Shown piece after piece: positions 7,324-15,139 of a DNA stretch of 18,709 nt (position 1 is the stretch's first letter; each line of letters begins with the position of its first letter). Origin of the DNA: JAGNZR01 sp051652785 (GTDB lineage Bacteria; Fusobacteriota; Fusobacteriia; Fusobacteriales; Fusobacteriaceae); assembly GCA_051652785.1 (NCBI GenBank), contig JBOFUX010000011.1:1-18709 (forward strand), written 5' to 3'. The notes beneath the pieces are model-generated. The model was not told where the DNA came from. It searched no databases and saw only the letters and a list, made by a program, of their open reading frames with translations. The translations under genes were made by a program, and so were the position numbers.

Positions 7324-7407
7324 CAAATTGTTTACCCATTAAAAAGAGATCTCTATACACAAGTTGTATAAAAATCTCTTTTTTTAATTATCTCAAATTG
7401 TTTACCC
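7324..7407. repeat. 14-bp direct repeats flanking the terminator hairpin
   Basis: CAAATTGTTTACCC occurs at 7324-7337 and again, identical, at 7394-7407. The 56 bp between them contain the bidirectional hairpin. The repeats are not needed for termination. They could reflect duplication, a short palindromic repeat element, or a binding site pair. Confidence 0.75.
7341..7385. terminator. Bidirectional intrinsic terminator between the ArnT-like gene and tsaD
   Basis: The arms AAAAAGAGAT (7341-7350) and ATCTCTTTTT (from 7374) pair. An inner stem TATACA/TGTATA extends the hairpin. A and T tracts on both sides allow it to end the convergent genes on either strand. Confidence 0.75.
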
Positions 7408-7414
7408 TCTATTT

Positions 7415-8428
7415 CTATTTATCTAAAGTTATATCTAAAGAGGCAACTCCATTTAAGTCAAGTGGTGCTAAACATTTTTTTCCCTCATTTTTAAGTTTAT
7501 AATATCCTGCCATACAAATCATAGAAGCATTATCTGTACAAAATTCTAAAGATGGAAAAGAAACATCAATACCAACTCTTCCCCCTTCTTCTTTTAATTC
7601 TTCCCTCAACAATGAATTAGCAGCTACTCCTCCTGCTATTATAATATTTTTAACTTTTTTATCAATTGCCGCTTTTAATGTTTTTTTTACTAAAATATCT
7701 ACAACTTTTCCTTGAAAAGAAGCTGCTAAATCTTCAGGTTTAAAAATATCATTTTTCATTTTACTTTTATTAACAAAATTTATTACTGAAGTTTTAATCC
7801 CTGAAAAACTAAAATTATAATCCTTTACTTTAGGTTCTGTAATTTTTAAAAAATTTTTATCTCCATTGTAATACATCTTATCAATTACAGGTCCACCTGG
7901 ATACCCTGCCCCTAGAACTCTTGCAATTTTATCATAACTTTCTCCTACAGCATCATCCAATGTTCCACCCATATTAATAAAATTATGATTCTCATCCATA
8001 TAGATTATATTTGTATGACCCCCAGAAACTACTAGAGCAATACAAGGTAGCTTAACTTCATGTTCTATAAAATTTGCATATATATGTGCTCTTATATGAT
8101 GAACTGGTATTATTGGAATATTGTAACCATAGGATAAGCCCTTAGCAAATGATATGCCTACTAATAGTGCACCTATTAGTCCTGGAGCATAGGTTACCGC
8201 TATATAATCAACTTCATTCATAGTTATTTTTGCTTCTTTTAATGCTTCTTCTAATATTGCAGCAATATTTTTTATATGGTGTCTCGAAGCTATTTCCGGT
8301 ACAACACCACCATACTCTTTATGAATCTCAATTTGTGATGATATTTTATTTGATAAAATTTCTTTTCCATTTTTTAATATGGCGATAGCGGTTTCATCAC
8401 AAGAAGTTTCTATACCCAAAACTATCAT
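7415..8428 (-). CDS. tsaD: tRNA N6-threonylcarbamoyladenosine transferase
   Basis: This cytoplasmic enzyme transfers the threonylcarbamoyl group to A37 of ANN-decoding tRNAs, working with TsaB and TsaE. The 337-residue length is usual. It has the ASKHA-type N-terminus LGIETSCDET (4-13), the metal-binding H111-x3-H115 in HHIRAH, SGGHT in the phosphate-binding loop, and DNASMI near the C-terminus. The preceding gene (plsC) ends 20 bp upstream of its ATG at 8428, and it is the last gene of the long leftward operon, ended by the hairpin at 7341-7385. A housekeeping gene with no oddities seen. Confidence 0.96.
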   Translation of the reverse strand: MIVLGIETSCDETAIAILKNGKEILSNKISSQIEIHKEYGGVVPEIASRHHIKNIAAILEEALKEAKITMNEVDYIAVTYAPGLIGALLVGISFAKGLSYGYNIPIIPVHHIRAHIYANFIEHEVKLPCIALVVSGGHTNIIYMDENHNFINMGGTLDDAVGESYDKIARVLGAGYPGGPVIDKMYYNGDKNFLKITEPKVKDYNFSFSGIKTSVINFVNKSKMKNDIFKPEDLAASFQGKVVDILVKKTLKAAIDKKVKNIIIAGGVAANSLLREELKEEGGRVGIDVSFPSLEFCTDNASMICMAGYYKLKNEGKKCLAPLDLNGVASLDITLDK

Positions 8429-8448
8429 AGTCTCTACCTTCCTTATAT

Positions 8449-9180
8449 TTAATCCTTATTAAAGATTATTCTTATTTTTTGTTCCACCACTTCATTTAAA
8501 TTTTTTAGTTCTTCTTTTGATAGTTCTTTTGTTTTTATACTTTTTCCTATATATACAGTTACTTCTTTATTGAAATTTACCCTTTTACCTGCAGGAGACT
8601 GTATTTTAGAAACTCCTTTTACTACAACTGGTACTATTACCCCTTCACTGGAAATAGCCAGTTTGAAACTTCCCTTTTTAAATTCATTTTCTTCGAAACT
8701 CTCCTTTCTTTTTCCTTGAGGAAAAATAACAAGAGGATGTCCTTTTTTTATTATTTCAATAGCTTTATTTATTCCTTCTATTCCTTTTCTTGGATTTTCT
8801 CGTTCTAAAAAAACTGTTCCACTTAATTTCATCCATTTTCCATAAAACACCCACGACTCCATCTCTTTTTTTGCAACAAAACCTATATCTAAAGGTATAG
8901 CAACATTTAAAACAGGAATATCAAAATTACTTGTGTGATTAGAAACAAAAACTATCCCTTCTTTACTATCTAAAGCTCTAAAATCTTCTTCATCTTCATA
9001 AATCGTTATTACTTTTGTTCCTATTGATTTTAGTACTATATTTCCTAACATTTTTAATTTTTCTCTCGCACATTTTATTCTATCGTATTCATTCATTTTA
9101 GATATTTTTTTAAAATAAAATATAGTAATAAAAGTAAAAATTAAAAAGCCTATAACTATAACAAAAATTATGCCTAACAT
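8449..9180 (-). CDS. plsC: 1-acyl-sn-glycerol-3-phosphate acyltransferase
   Basis: This 243-residue protein is predicted to acylate lysophosphatidate to phosphatidate at the inner membrane. The N-terminus is one hydrophobic segment (2-22). Acyltransferase motif I is NHTSNFD with the catalytic H82-x4-D87. Block II/III regions include GTVFLER (121-127). The substrate-binding motif is FPQGKR (153-158), a variant of FPEGTRS, and is followed by KGSFKLAISSEGVIVPVVV, the usual fourth block. It starts 1 bp after the recX stop codon region, within the recA operon. Related acyltransferases act on other lysolipids, so the precise acceptor is inferred. Confidence 0.88.
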   Translation of the reverse strand: MLGIIFVIVIGFLIFTFITIFYFKKISKMNEYDRIKCAREKLKMLGNIVLKSIGTKVITIYEDEEDFRALDSKEGIVFVSNHTSNFDIPVLNVAIPLDIGFVAKKEMESWVFYGKWMKLSGTVFLERENPRKGIEGINKAIEIIKKGHPLVIFPQGKRKESFEENEFKKGSFKLAISSEGVIVPVVVKGVSKIQSPAGKRVNFNKEVTVYIGKSIKTKELSKEELKNLNEVVEQKIRIIFNKD

Positions 9181-9732
9181 TTATTTCCTCCTTTCAAGAA
9201 TATCTTTTATATCCTTATATTGAAAACCTCTTCTCATTAAAGACGCATATATTTTTTCGGGAGATTGTTTTTTCATTTTTTCTACTTTTTTTTCTATCTC
9301 TTCTATTTCTATACGTGTATTTTCTTTCAGTAGAGTATCTATTATAGAATTTTCTATTTTTTTTCTTTTTAATTCAAACTCTAATTTTCTTCTACCATAT
9401 TTTTTATGAGAATTTATATATTGTTTAGACATATTATAATCATCTAAATACTCTTGTTTTTCCATCTCTTCAACTATTTCTAAAACTATTTTTTTTTCTC
9501 TATATTTAATAAACAACTTATCTTCTAAGTCTTTTTTAAAATAATCTCTTTTTGATAAAAGATATATTGTATAATCTTTCATTGCTTTTTTTACTATTGC
9601 AAAATACTCTTCTCTTGTAAGTGTTTTTTTTTCTTTCAAAGAATACTCATTAATAAGGGAACTAGAAAGAGTAAATTCTATTTTATTTTCAAAAGAAATC
9701 TTATTTTTTATTAAAATATAATCATTATTCAT
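9181..9732 (-). CDS. recX: RecX, regulator of RecA
   Basis: This is a 183-residue basic, helical protein of the RecX family, which binds the RecA filament and limits its activity. The conserved repeat core is visible: LSKRDYFKKDLEDKL, then EMEKQEYLDDYNMSKQYI, KKYGRRKLEFELKRKKI and, near the end, LMRRGFQYKDIKDIL. The first about 40 residues are not obviously conserved. ATG at 9732 overlaps the recA stop by 8 nt; the ribosome site (GAGGAAGAAG) is weak, so expression probably depends on translation of recA. The recA-recX pairing supports the call. Confidence 0.88.
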   Translation of the reverse strand: MNNDYILIKNKISFENKIEFTLSSSLINEYSLKEKKTLTREEYFAIVKKAMKDYTIYLLSKRDYFKKDLEDKLFIKYREKKIVLEIVEEMEKQEYLDDYNMSKQYINSHKKYGRRKLEFELKRKKIENSIIDTLLKENTRIEIEEIEKKVEKMKKQSPEKIYASLMRRGFQYKDIKDILERRK

Positions 9733-10801
9733 TATTGTCTGCTTCTTCCTCTAAATTAGAATGAGAAATTTCCCCCACAGTGTAAAGAACTTTATTAACT
9801 TCCACCTCTATCTTTTCAAGAAGTTCTTTATCAGTTTCTAATCTTATCTTTACATTTTCTTTTCCTTGTCCTATTCTAATATCTCCAAAACTAAACCAAG
9901 ATCCTGCTTTCGCCACTATGTCATTATCCAAAGCAATATCTAAAACTTCTCCTACTCTTGAAATTCCCTTCCCATACATTATCTGAAAAGATGCTTCTTT
10001 AAATGGAGGTGCTACTTTGTTCTTAGTAACTTTTACTGTAACCTCATTCCCTATCATATCGTCACCTTGTTTTACACTTCCTATTCTTTTTACTTCCATT
10101 CTAATAGACGAATAAAATTTAAGTGCTTTTCCTCCTGTTGTTGTTGTTTGAGGTCCAAAACCAAATCCACCTATTTTATCTCTAATTTGATTTATAAATA
10201 TCATTGTAGTATTCGATTTATTTAAATTCCCTGTAAGTTTTCTTAAAGCCTTTGACATTAACCTCGCTTGAAGTCCCATTTGTTGATCTGACATTTCACC
10301 ATCTATTTCTACTTTAGGAACGAGAGCTGCCACTGAATCTATAACAATTACATCAATAGCTCCTGATCTAACGAGAACATCTGCTATATCTAGTGCTTGT
10401 TCTCCATAGTCTGGCTGAGATATTAAAAGTTCATCTATGTCAACTCCCAAAGCTTTAGCGTATATAGGGTCTAGTGCATGTTCTGCATCTATGAAAGCTG
10501 CAATTCCACCAGTTTTTTGAGCTTCTGCTATAACATGAAGAGCTAATGTTGTTTTTCCAGAACTTTCTGCTCCATATATTTCAACCACTCTTCCTCTTGG
10601 AACTCCTCCTATTCCTAATGCTAAGTCTAATTTTATACTTCCAGTGGGAATAGTCCCAATTTCCATATGTTGATTTTCTCCAAGTTTCATAATTGATCCT
10701 TCTCCAAAATCTTTTCTTATTTGCTTTAAAGCCAGATCTAAGCTTTTATTCTTATCGCTACTTTCCGTTACTACTACTGTACCACTCTTTGCCTTTGCCA
10801 T
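9725..10801 (-). CDS. recA: RecA recombinase
   Basis: This ATP-dependent strand-exchange protein and SOS co-protease has 358 residues. Walker A GAESSGKT is at 77-84; Walker B is VIVIDSVAALVP. The L1/L2 loop region has MGLQARLMSKALRKLT and INQIRDKIGGFGFGPQTTTTGG, and the C-terminus is acidic (EEEADNNE). ATG at 10801 overlaps the preceding glycosyltransferase stop as TAATG, so recA has no intergenic region of its own. No LexA-type palindrome is evident just upstream. Any recA promoter would have to lie inside the glycosyltransferase gene. Placing recA in the 3' half of an LPS-core operon is unusual compared with model organisms. Confidence 0.98.
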   Translation of the reverse strand: MAKAKSGTVVVTESSDKNKSLDLALKQIRKDFGEGSIMKLGENQHMEIGTIPTGSIKLDLALGIGGVPRGRVVEIYGAESSGKTTLALHVIAEAQKTGGIAAFIDAEHALDPIYAKALGVDIDELLISQPDYGEQALDIADVLVRSGAIDVIVIDSVAALVPKVEIDGEMSDQQMGLQARLMSKALRKLTGNLNKSNTTMIFINQIRDKIGGFGFGPQTTTTGGKALKFYSSIRMEVKRIGSVKQGDDMIGNEVTVKVTKNKVAPPFKEASFQIMYGKGISRVGEVLDIALDNDIVAKAGSWFSFGDIRIGQGKENVKIRLETDKELLEKIEVEVNKVLYTVGEISHSNLEEEADNNE

Positions 10802-11805
10802 TAATTTTCCTCCTGTTTTGAGCTCAACTCAATAATTTCAAATAATTTCATTGCTGTAATTTTTCTCATACAATTAAAATGTTTTTTTGGACACACTTTA
10901 TCGCCGTGTAGACTGCAAGGCGAACATTTTTCATTTAAATATACCAAAGTATCATTTTTTTCTAACTCAAACATTTTAGGATTAGTTGGTCCAAATATAA
11001 CAAAAGTTTTACACTTAACTCCTCTTGCCATGTGAAATGGTCCCGAATCATTAGTTACTAAAAATTTTGATTTAGAAAGTAAAGCTCCACTTTCTTTCAA
11101 ATTAATAATTCCACAAAGATTTATACAGTTATTTCCGCTTAATTCATTTATTTTATTTGCAATTTTAGAATCTTCTTCTCCTCCTATTATAGCAATTTTT
11201 TTTCCATATTTATCAAAAAGAAGTTTCGCAAGCTTTGAAAACTCTTCAAAACACCATTTTTTGGTATTTTTAGATGCTCCAGGTGCAAATACCACCAAGT
11301 CTCTCCATTCTTTTTTTATATTCTTCAAATCTTTTTCACTAAATGAAAATTCTATATCTTCAGTTTTATATTCTATTTCAAATTCTTTAAAAGCTTTAAA
11401 ATAATTTTTAACTATTGTATCATCCACTTGATATTTTATAAATCTCATTTTTACTAATAAACTTTTCCACCAACTTCTTTTTTTATAACTAAAAGTTTTT
11501 GAACCAATAAAAAATAAAATTAATTTCGAACGAATTTTACAATGTAAGTCAAATATATAGTCATAATTTCCATCATTTTTTATTTTTTCAGCATATATCT
11601 TTATATTTTTAAATCCATCATTTTTATTTTTATTAAAAATAATTACTTTATCTATATAAGGGCAGTCTTCTATTGCTTTTCTAAATTGATCCCTTACTAA
11701 AAAGTCTATTTTTACTTCTGGATATTTTTCTTTGAAAGCTTTCAAAACTGGAGTTGTTAAAATAATGTCTCCAATGGAACTCAATCTTATTACAAGAATC
11801 CTCAA
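10801..11805 (-). CDS. GT9 glycosyltransferase, LPS heptosyltransferase type (third in the operon)
   Basis: This GT-B enzyme of 334 residues is predicted to add heptose (or a related ADP- or UDP-sugar) to the LPS inner core at the cytoplasmic face. The N-terminal signature is RLSSIGDIILTTPVL. The second domain has FAPGASKNTKKW and the donor-binding TNDSGPFHMA (251-260), followed by FGPTNP. A four-cysteine segment C294-x2-C-x7-C-x6-C (ending NCM) follows, a pattern common in the WaaF branch. TTG at 11805 is the start, because AAGGAG lies 7 nt upstream in the right position; the nearer ATG is out of frame. It follows the kinase gene by 20 bp and abuts recA. WaaC, WaaF or WaaQ identity cannot be decided from sequence alone. 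Confidence 0.85.
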   Translation of the reverse strand: MRILVIRLSSIGDIILTTPVLKAFKEKYPEVKIDFLVRDQFRKAIEDCPYIDKVIIFNKNKNDGFKNIKIYAEKIKNDGNYDYIFDLHCKIRSKLILFFIGSKTFSYKKRSWWKSLLVKMRFIKYQVDDTIVKNYFKAFKEFEIEYKTEDIEFSFSEKDLKNIKKEWRDLVVFAPGASKNTKKWCFEEFSKLAKLLFDKYGKKIAIIGGEEDSKIANKINELSGNNCINLCGIINLKESGALLSKSKFLVTNDSGPFHMARGVKCKTFVIFGPTNPKMFELEKNDTLVYLNEKCSPCSLHGDKVCPKKHFNCMRKITAMKLFEIIELSSKQEEN

Positions 11806-11825
11806 TTTTCATCTCCTTATTACCA

Positions 11826-12524
11826 CTATTTTTTCTTTCTCATTTTTTTCATAAAAAAATTAAAGTTGTCCTTAATTTTATCACTTTTTTTCACAATAAA
11901 AAAGAGAAAACTTTTTTTATCATATGTATTTACTATTCTATAACAACTTTTTTCCAAATATAAAAACTCTTGTAATTTTTTTATTTTTCCAAAATTATTT
12001 TTAGACAATTTACAGTCTATTATATAAACATTAGTCTTTGATAGCATAAAATTTGAAAGTTGAGAGTCCCCATGTAAATATCCCTTAGAATGAATGTTTT
12101 TCAACACATTTGAAACAAGTTCTATTTCTTCTACTTTTGCAGTTTCCCCTTCTATGTAAGACATTAAAAAAAAGGAATCTATTTTTCCACAAAGCCTTGA
12201 TGTCTCAGCTGCTAAAATTGGAATTGGTCCTAATAAGTCTAATTTTTTTAATTTTTTACAAATATTAAACTCTCGTTTTGATTCACTACCTCTAAAAATT
12301 GATAAAAATATCTGCCATTTTTTTATATTTTTTTCATGTGGTATTTTGTATACCATAATATTTCCGTATATTTCTATAAGTAAAACTTTACTTCTGTGAT
12401 CATCTTTTAAAGTTTTTAAAATTTTAAAATTTCCAGTTCTTATTTTTTCATAATAACTTAGGCTTTCTTCATTTTCATAGTAGATATTAGTTTTTTTATT
12501 TTCTATATATACAATTTTTTTCAT
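11826..12524 (-). CDS. LPS core kinase-like protein (RfaY/WaaY or InaA type)
   Basis: This is a protein-kinase-fold enzyme of 232 residues, probably phosphorylating a core heptose or Kdo-type residue. Visible in order are MVYKIPHEK (ATP-binding lysine K60), FNICKKLKKL, the hinge LMSYIEGE, the catalytic loop YLHGDSQLSN (H151, D153, N158) and IIDCKLSKN (D170 in place of DFG). These match the LPS-kinase subgroup rather than protein Ser/Thr kinases. I chose ATG at 12524, because AAGGTAG lies 7 nt before it; the GTG at 12530 is almost inside that site. The gene lies between two heptosyltransferase-type genes, which supports action on the LPS core. The exact substrate is unknown. Confidence 0.75.
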   Translation of the reverse strand: MKKIVYIENKKTNIYYENEESLSYYEKIRTGNFKILKTLKDDHRSKVLLIEIYGNIMVYKIPHEKNIKKWQIFLSIFRGSESKREFNICKKLKKLDLLGPIPILAAETSRLCGKIDSFFLMSYIEGETAKVEEIELVSNVLKNIHSKGYLHGDSQLSNFMLSKTNVYIIDCKLSKNNFGKIKKLQEFLYLEKSCYRIVNTYDKKSFLFFIVKKSDKIKDNFNFFMKKMRKKK

Positions 12525-12536
12525 ATCCACACTACC

Positions 12537-13547
12537 TTAATTAATTTTTATTTTTTTTCTTATTTTTTTTATTACTTCCTCTGGTGTAATAGACAGCATA
12601 CATTTAAAATGCCCTTTAGGACAGTGATTCCCTCCATGAATTGCACAAGGTCTACATTCTAATTTTTTATTTTCTAAAACTTCACTATTTTTACTCCATG
12701 GAAAAAAACCAAATTTTTCTACCGTAGGACCAAATAAGGCTATTATATAAGTATTTTTAAATGCTGAAGCTAGATGTATGGGAGAAGAATCGTTTGTTAA
12801 AACAACATCTGATATTTTCAATATTTCAGCTAAATCTAAAAGACTTGTTTTTCCTCTTAAATCTATGCAGTTTTCGCCTATCACAACATTTAAAAGTTTT
12901 TCTTCTTTCCCACCAATAATAATTTGAAATATATTTTTTTCTTCTTTTAAATTTTTAATCACTTCATTAAAATATTCTAAAGGCCATTTTTTTGTAAACC
13001 ACTTACTTCCTGGGGCTATAGTTACTATTTTTTTTCCTTTATACTCACCTATTAAATTTTTAATTTTCAATGCCTCTTCCTCTTTAGGAAAAAGTTCTAT
13101 TTTATATTCACAATCTGCTTTTTCATTATTTTTAGGAAGAAAAGATAAAATTCTTTCAACTTCATGTATATTCTGTCTATATTTTATTTTCTCTGTAAAA
13201 CACCATGAAAAAGTAGCATTTTTATATCCTTTTCTTATTGGGCTTCCTGTTAACCAACTTAAAATAGAACTTCTTAAATATCTATGTAAGGTTATTACTA
13301 TATCAAATTTTTCCAAATTTATTTTCTTAGCAAGTTTAAAAAAATTTATTACTCCTTTATCTTTTCCTCTTTTATCATAAATAATAATTTCATTTATTTC
13401 TAAATTATTTTTTAATATACTATATCCTACAGGAGTTGTTAGATAAGTTATTGTTGACTCTTTATAAACATCCTTTATTTTTTTTATAAGAGGGGTGGAT
13501 AGTACTATATCACCAATAAAAGCTGTATGAATTATTAATATTTTCAT
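12537..13547 (-). CDS. GT9 glycosyltransferase, LPS heptosyltransferase type (second in the operon)
   Basis: This is a GT-B enzyme of 336 residues. The N-terminal motif is TAFIGDIVLSTPL, the middle has IAPGSKWFTKKWP, and the donor site is TNDSSPIHLA (about 251-260), with serine replacing the usual glycine of SGP. FGPT follows, then the four-cysteine element C298-x2-C-x7-C-x6-C, as in the GT9 gene at 10801. I chose ATG at 13547, since AGGAG lies 5 nt upstream; GTG at 13553 overlaps that ribosome site. The W-KKWP segment and the cysteine set resemble heptosyltransferase II (WaaF), but the acceptor cannot be fixed without comparison. It sits 14 bp downstream of the first GT9 gene. Confidence 0.83.
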   Translation of the reverse strand: MKILIIHTAFIGDIVLSTPLIKKIKDVYKESTITYLTTPVGYSILKNNLEINEIIIYDKRGKDKGVINFFKLAKKINLEKFDIVITLHRYLRSSILSWLTGSPIRKGYKNATFSWCFTEKIKYRQNIHEVERILSFLPKNNEKADCEYKIELFPKEEEALKIKNLIGEYKGKKIVTIAPGSKWFTKKWPLEYFNEVIKNLKEEKNIFQIIIGGKEEKLLNVVIGENCIDLRGKTSLLDLAEILKISDVVLTNDSSPIHLASAFKNTYIIALFGPTVEKFGFFPWSKNSEVLENKKLECRPCAIHGGNHCPKGHFKCMLSITPEEVIKKIRKKIKIN

Positions 13548-13561
13548 TATCACTCCTAAAA

Positions 13562-14605
13562 TTATTTGAGTTTATTTAAAATTAAATTTACCAGAATATC
13601 TTCAGTATTTTCATTATAGCTATCAAAATTTTTACTTTTGTAATTTTCTTTTGAGTTTTCTTTATCTGGGATTAGATAAGTTATATCTTTATCTATTCCA
13701 AAAACACCCCATCTAATTGTACTTTGAGTTTTTTTATTTGGATAAATAGCAACTATTTTTTTATTTAAAGCTCCTGCAATATGTGTTGGTCCTGTAGAGC
13801 CACCAAAATATACATCAGATTTTTTTATTAGAGCAGCAATATTTAAAAGTTCCCCTGCATTAATAAAGAGATGAACTCTTTTATCTCTTATTTTATCCCA
13901 AAGTGCTAAAATCCTCTCTTCATCATTTATATGAACAACTAAAATTATTTCTAAATTATTTTTTTTAATTAACACTTTTTTTATTAAGCTTATATACTGA
14001 ATATCAGTTATATTTTTTGCCGAGCCTCCCATAAAAGGATTTATAACTAAAACTTTAGACTGATTTTTTTCTCTCGCCTCTTGAATTCCCTCTCTTTCAA
14101 AAAATTTTTCTGATACTTTTATATTATTCTCCGAGAGAATTATTTCGGTATTTAATTCATAATTATTATCAAAAAGATTTTTATCTATTTTTCTCACAAG
14201 ATCCAAATTATATTCTGCTTCATTTTTTTTAGACTTTGATCTTTTTTGAAATACACCTTTATTATAAGATAAAAAAGAACTTAATTTGGAGTACGGTCCT
14301 ATTCTAATTTTTGCTTTGCTTTTTAATGCTAGTCGATTTATAAAAGAATCACTATATAGAGCTATAAATACGTCGGCTTTATAATATTTTATTTTTTCCA
14401 ACAACTCTTTTTGAGTATAGTCATCAATTTTTATAATTCTATCAATATATTGTAAATTTTTAACTATTTCATAATTATAATTTTTAACTAAAACTATAAT
14501 TATAGCCATGGGGTACATTTTTCTTAACATAAAAAAACTGGGAATAGAAAGAACCAGATCTCCGATTTTATCAGTTCTCGATATTATTATTTTTTTTATC
14601 TCCAT
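13562..14605 (-). CDS. GT9 glycosyltransferase, LPS core type (first in the operon)
   Basis: This is a GT-B enzyme of 347 residues, more divergent than the two following GT9 enzymes. Its N-terminus reads SRTDKIGDLVLSIPSFF. The donor-binding segment is GGSTGPTHIAGAL (Gly-rich, with TGPTHIA), followed by IVAIYPNKK. It lacks the C-terminal cysteine cluster and instead ends with a Lys/Asn-rich tail. ATG at 14605 follows GAGAGGTAAT. It is the first gene of the long leftward operon that ends with tsaD. Its sugar could be heptose or another ADP- or UDP-linked sugar; the family call is firm, the substrate is not. Confidence 0.83.
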   Translation of the reverse strand: MEIKKIIISRTDKIGDLVLSIPSFFMLRKMYPMAIIIVLVKNYNYEIVKNLQYIDRIIKIDDYTQKELLEKIKYYKADVFIALYSDSFINRLALKSKAKIRIGPYSKLSSFLSYNKGVFQKRSKSKKNEAEYNLDLVRKIDKNLFDNNYELNTEIILSENNIKVSEKFFEREGIQEAREKNQSKVLVINPFMGGSAKNITDIQYISLIKKVLIKKNNLEIILVVHINDEERILALWDKIRDKRVHLFINAGELLNIAALIKKSDVYFGGSTGPTHIAGALNKKIVAIYPNKKTQSTIRWGVFGIDKDITYLIPDKENSKENYKSKNFDSYNENTEDILVNLILNKLK

Positions 14606-14648
14606 TATTACCTCTCTTTAATTTTAACAAAATATTTAGTTTCTCTTT

Positions 14649-14677
14649 AGTATACCAAATTTATAGTTTTTTTTAAA
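14649..14677 (-). promoter_or_regulatory. Promoter of the LPS core-recA operon
   Basis: On the minus strand an extended -10, TGGTATACT (14657-14649), lies 17 bp after TTTAAA (14677-14672) as a poor -35. Transcription would start near 14642, giving a short leader before the ATG at 14605. Two TTTAGT hexamers 11 bp apart (14635-14640, 14646-14651) overlap the start site. Confidence 0.5.
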
Positions 14678-14697
14678 GTAATCAAATTTAAAAATAA

Positions 14698-14730
14698 AAA
14701 AAAAGGAGTTATTGAAACTCCTTTTTTTTT
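14698..14730 (-). terminator. Intrinsic terminator of the tRNA-Met transcript
   Basis: AGGAGTT (14704-14710) pairs with AACTCCT (14716-14722) around a 5-nt loop, with T tracts on both sides. On the minus strand it follows the tRNA by about 35 nt and precedes the promoter of the GT9 operon, separating the two units. Confidence 0.8.
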
Positions 14731-14760
14731 ATTTTTATTTGTGTATTAAAATTTTTAATA

Positions 14761-14837
14761 TGGTGCCTAGAATAGGATTCGAACCTACGGCCGTCCGGGT
14801 ATGAACCGAATGCTCTAGCCAACTGAGCTATCTAGGC
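14761..14837 (-). tRNA. tRNA-Met (CAT anticodon, elongator)
   Basis: A 77-nt tRNA with encoded CCA. The acceptor stem GCCTAGA pairs with TCTAGGC; the D arm is GCTC/GAGC with loop AGTTGGCTA. The anticodon arm TTCGG-TTCATAC-CCGGA gives anticodon CAT. The T arm GTAGG-TTCGAAT-CCTAT is regular. The acceptor starts with a paired G-C, unlike initiator tRNA. The loop TTCATAC and D-arm sequence resemble elongator Met rather than the lysidine-modified Ile2 tRNA (usually CTCATAA). It is a single-tRNA transcription unit. Confidence 0.93.
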
Positions 14838-14848
14838 GTGACCTTATT

Positions 14849-14877
14849 ATAATACCTTTTTTTTCATAGTTTGTCAA
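14849..14877 (-). promoter_or_regulatory. Promoter of tRNA-Met
   Basis: Minus strand TTGACA (14877-14872) and TATTAT (14854-14849) are separated by exactly 17 bp. The predicted start lies only a few bases before the mature tRNA 5' end at 14837. Confidence 0.85.
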
Positions 14878-14926
14878 CTTTTTTCTATTTCTAAACTATT
14901 TTTATTTGTGCTTCGTTTTGTTGTTT

Positions 14927-15085
14927 TTATCTTTTTTCAAATTGATCTTTTCCCACTCCACAAATTGGACAAACCCAATCTTCTGGTATATCTTCAAATT
15001 TTGTTCCCGCTAAAATACCAGACTCTACATCTCCAATTTCAGCCTCATAAATATAATCACACGGTATACATACCCATTTTTCCAT
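14927..15085 (-). CDS. Rubredoxin
   Basis: This is a small electron carrier of 52 residues with one Fe(Cys)4 centre. The four ligands are C6 and C9 (VCIPCDYIY) and C39 and C42 (DWVCPICGVGK). The conserved aromatic core Y11, W38 and F50 (KDQFE) and the glycine/acidic middle are all present. The start ATG at 15085 is preceded by AGGGAGGAAT. It ends with KDQFEKR. The gene lies 54 bp downstream of the superoxide reductase in the same direction, so the two are probably cotranscribed; rubredoxin is the known electron donor of superoxide reductases. It is easy to miss because a longer spurious frame covers it on the opposite strand. Confidence 0.95.
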   Translation of the reverse strand: MEKWVCIPCDYIYEAEIGDVESGILAGTKFEDIPEDWVCPICGVGKDQFEKR

Positions 15086-15139
15086 ATATAATTCCTCCCT
15101 TTATTATTAATTCATAATTTCTTCATATAATTCTCTATT

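Noticed and set aside
10858..12720. C-x2-C-x7-C-x6-C clusters in two of the GT9 enzymes as a possible novel metal site
   Set aside because: From family knowledge, a similar cysteine-rich C-terminal segment is common in WaaF-type heptosyltransferases, so it is not new here.
14635..14651. TTTAGT-N5-TTTAGT, 11-bp direct repeat at the GT9 operon start site
   Set aside because: The spacing matches the TTTACT boxes but the hexamer differs and the site lies at or after the start of transcription rather than at -35. In DNA this AT-rich it may be chance; only a genome-wide motif scan would tell.
14761..14837. Assignment of the CAT-anticodon tRNA to Ile2 or initiator Met
   Set aside because: The first acceptor pair is a proper G-C pair, unlike initiator tRNA, and the anticodon loop TTCATAC with its D arm resembles elongator Met. 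Ile2 remains a small possibility.
14908..15117. A 69-codon plus-strand frame over the rubredoxin gene
   Set aside because: It is the antisense shadow of the rubredoxin gene; its Leu/Phe/His/Pro-rich translation has no family features.
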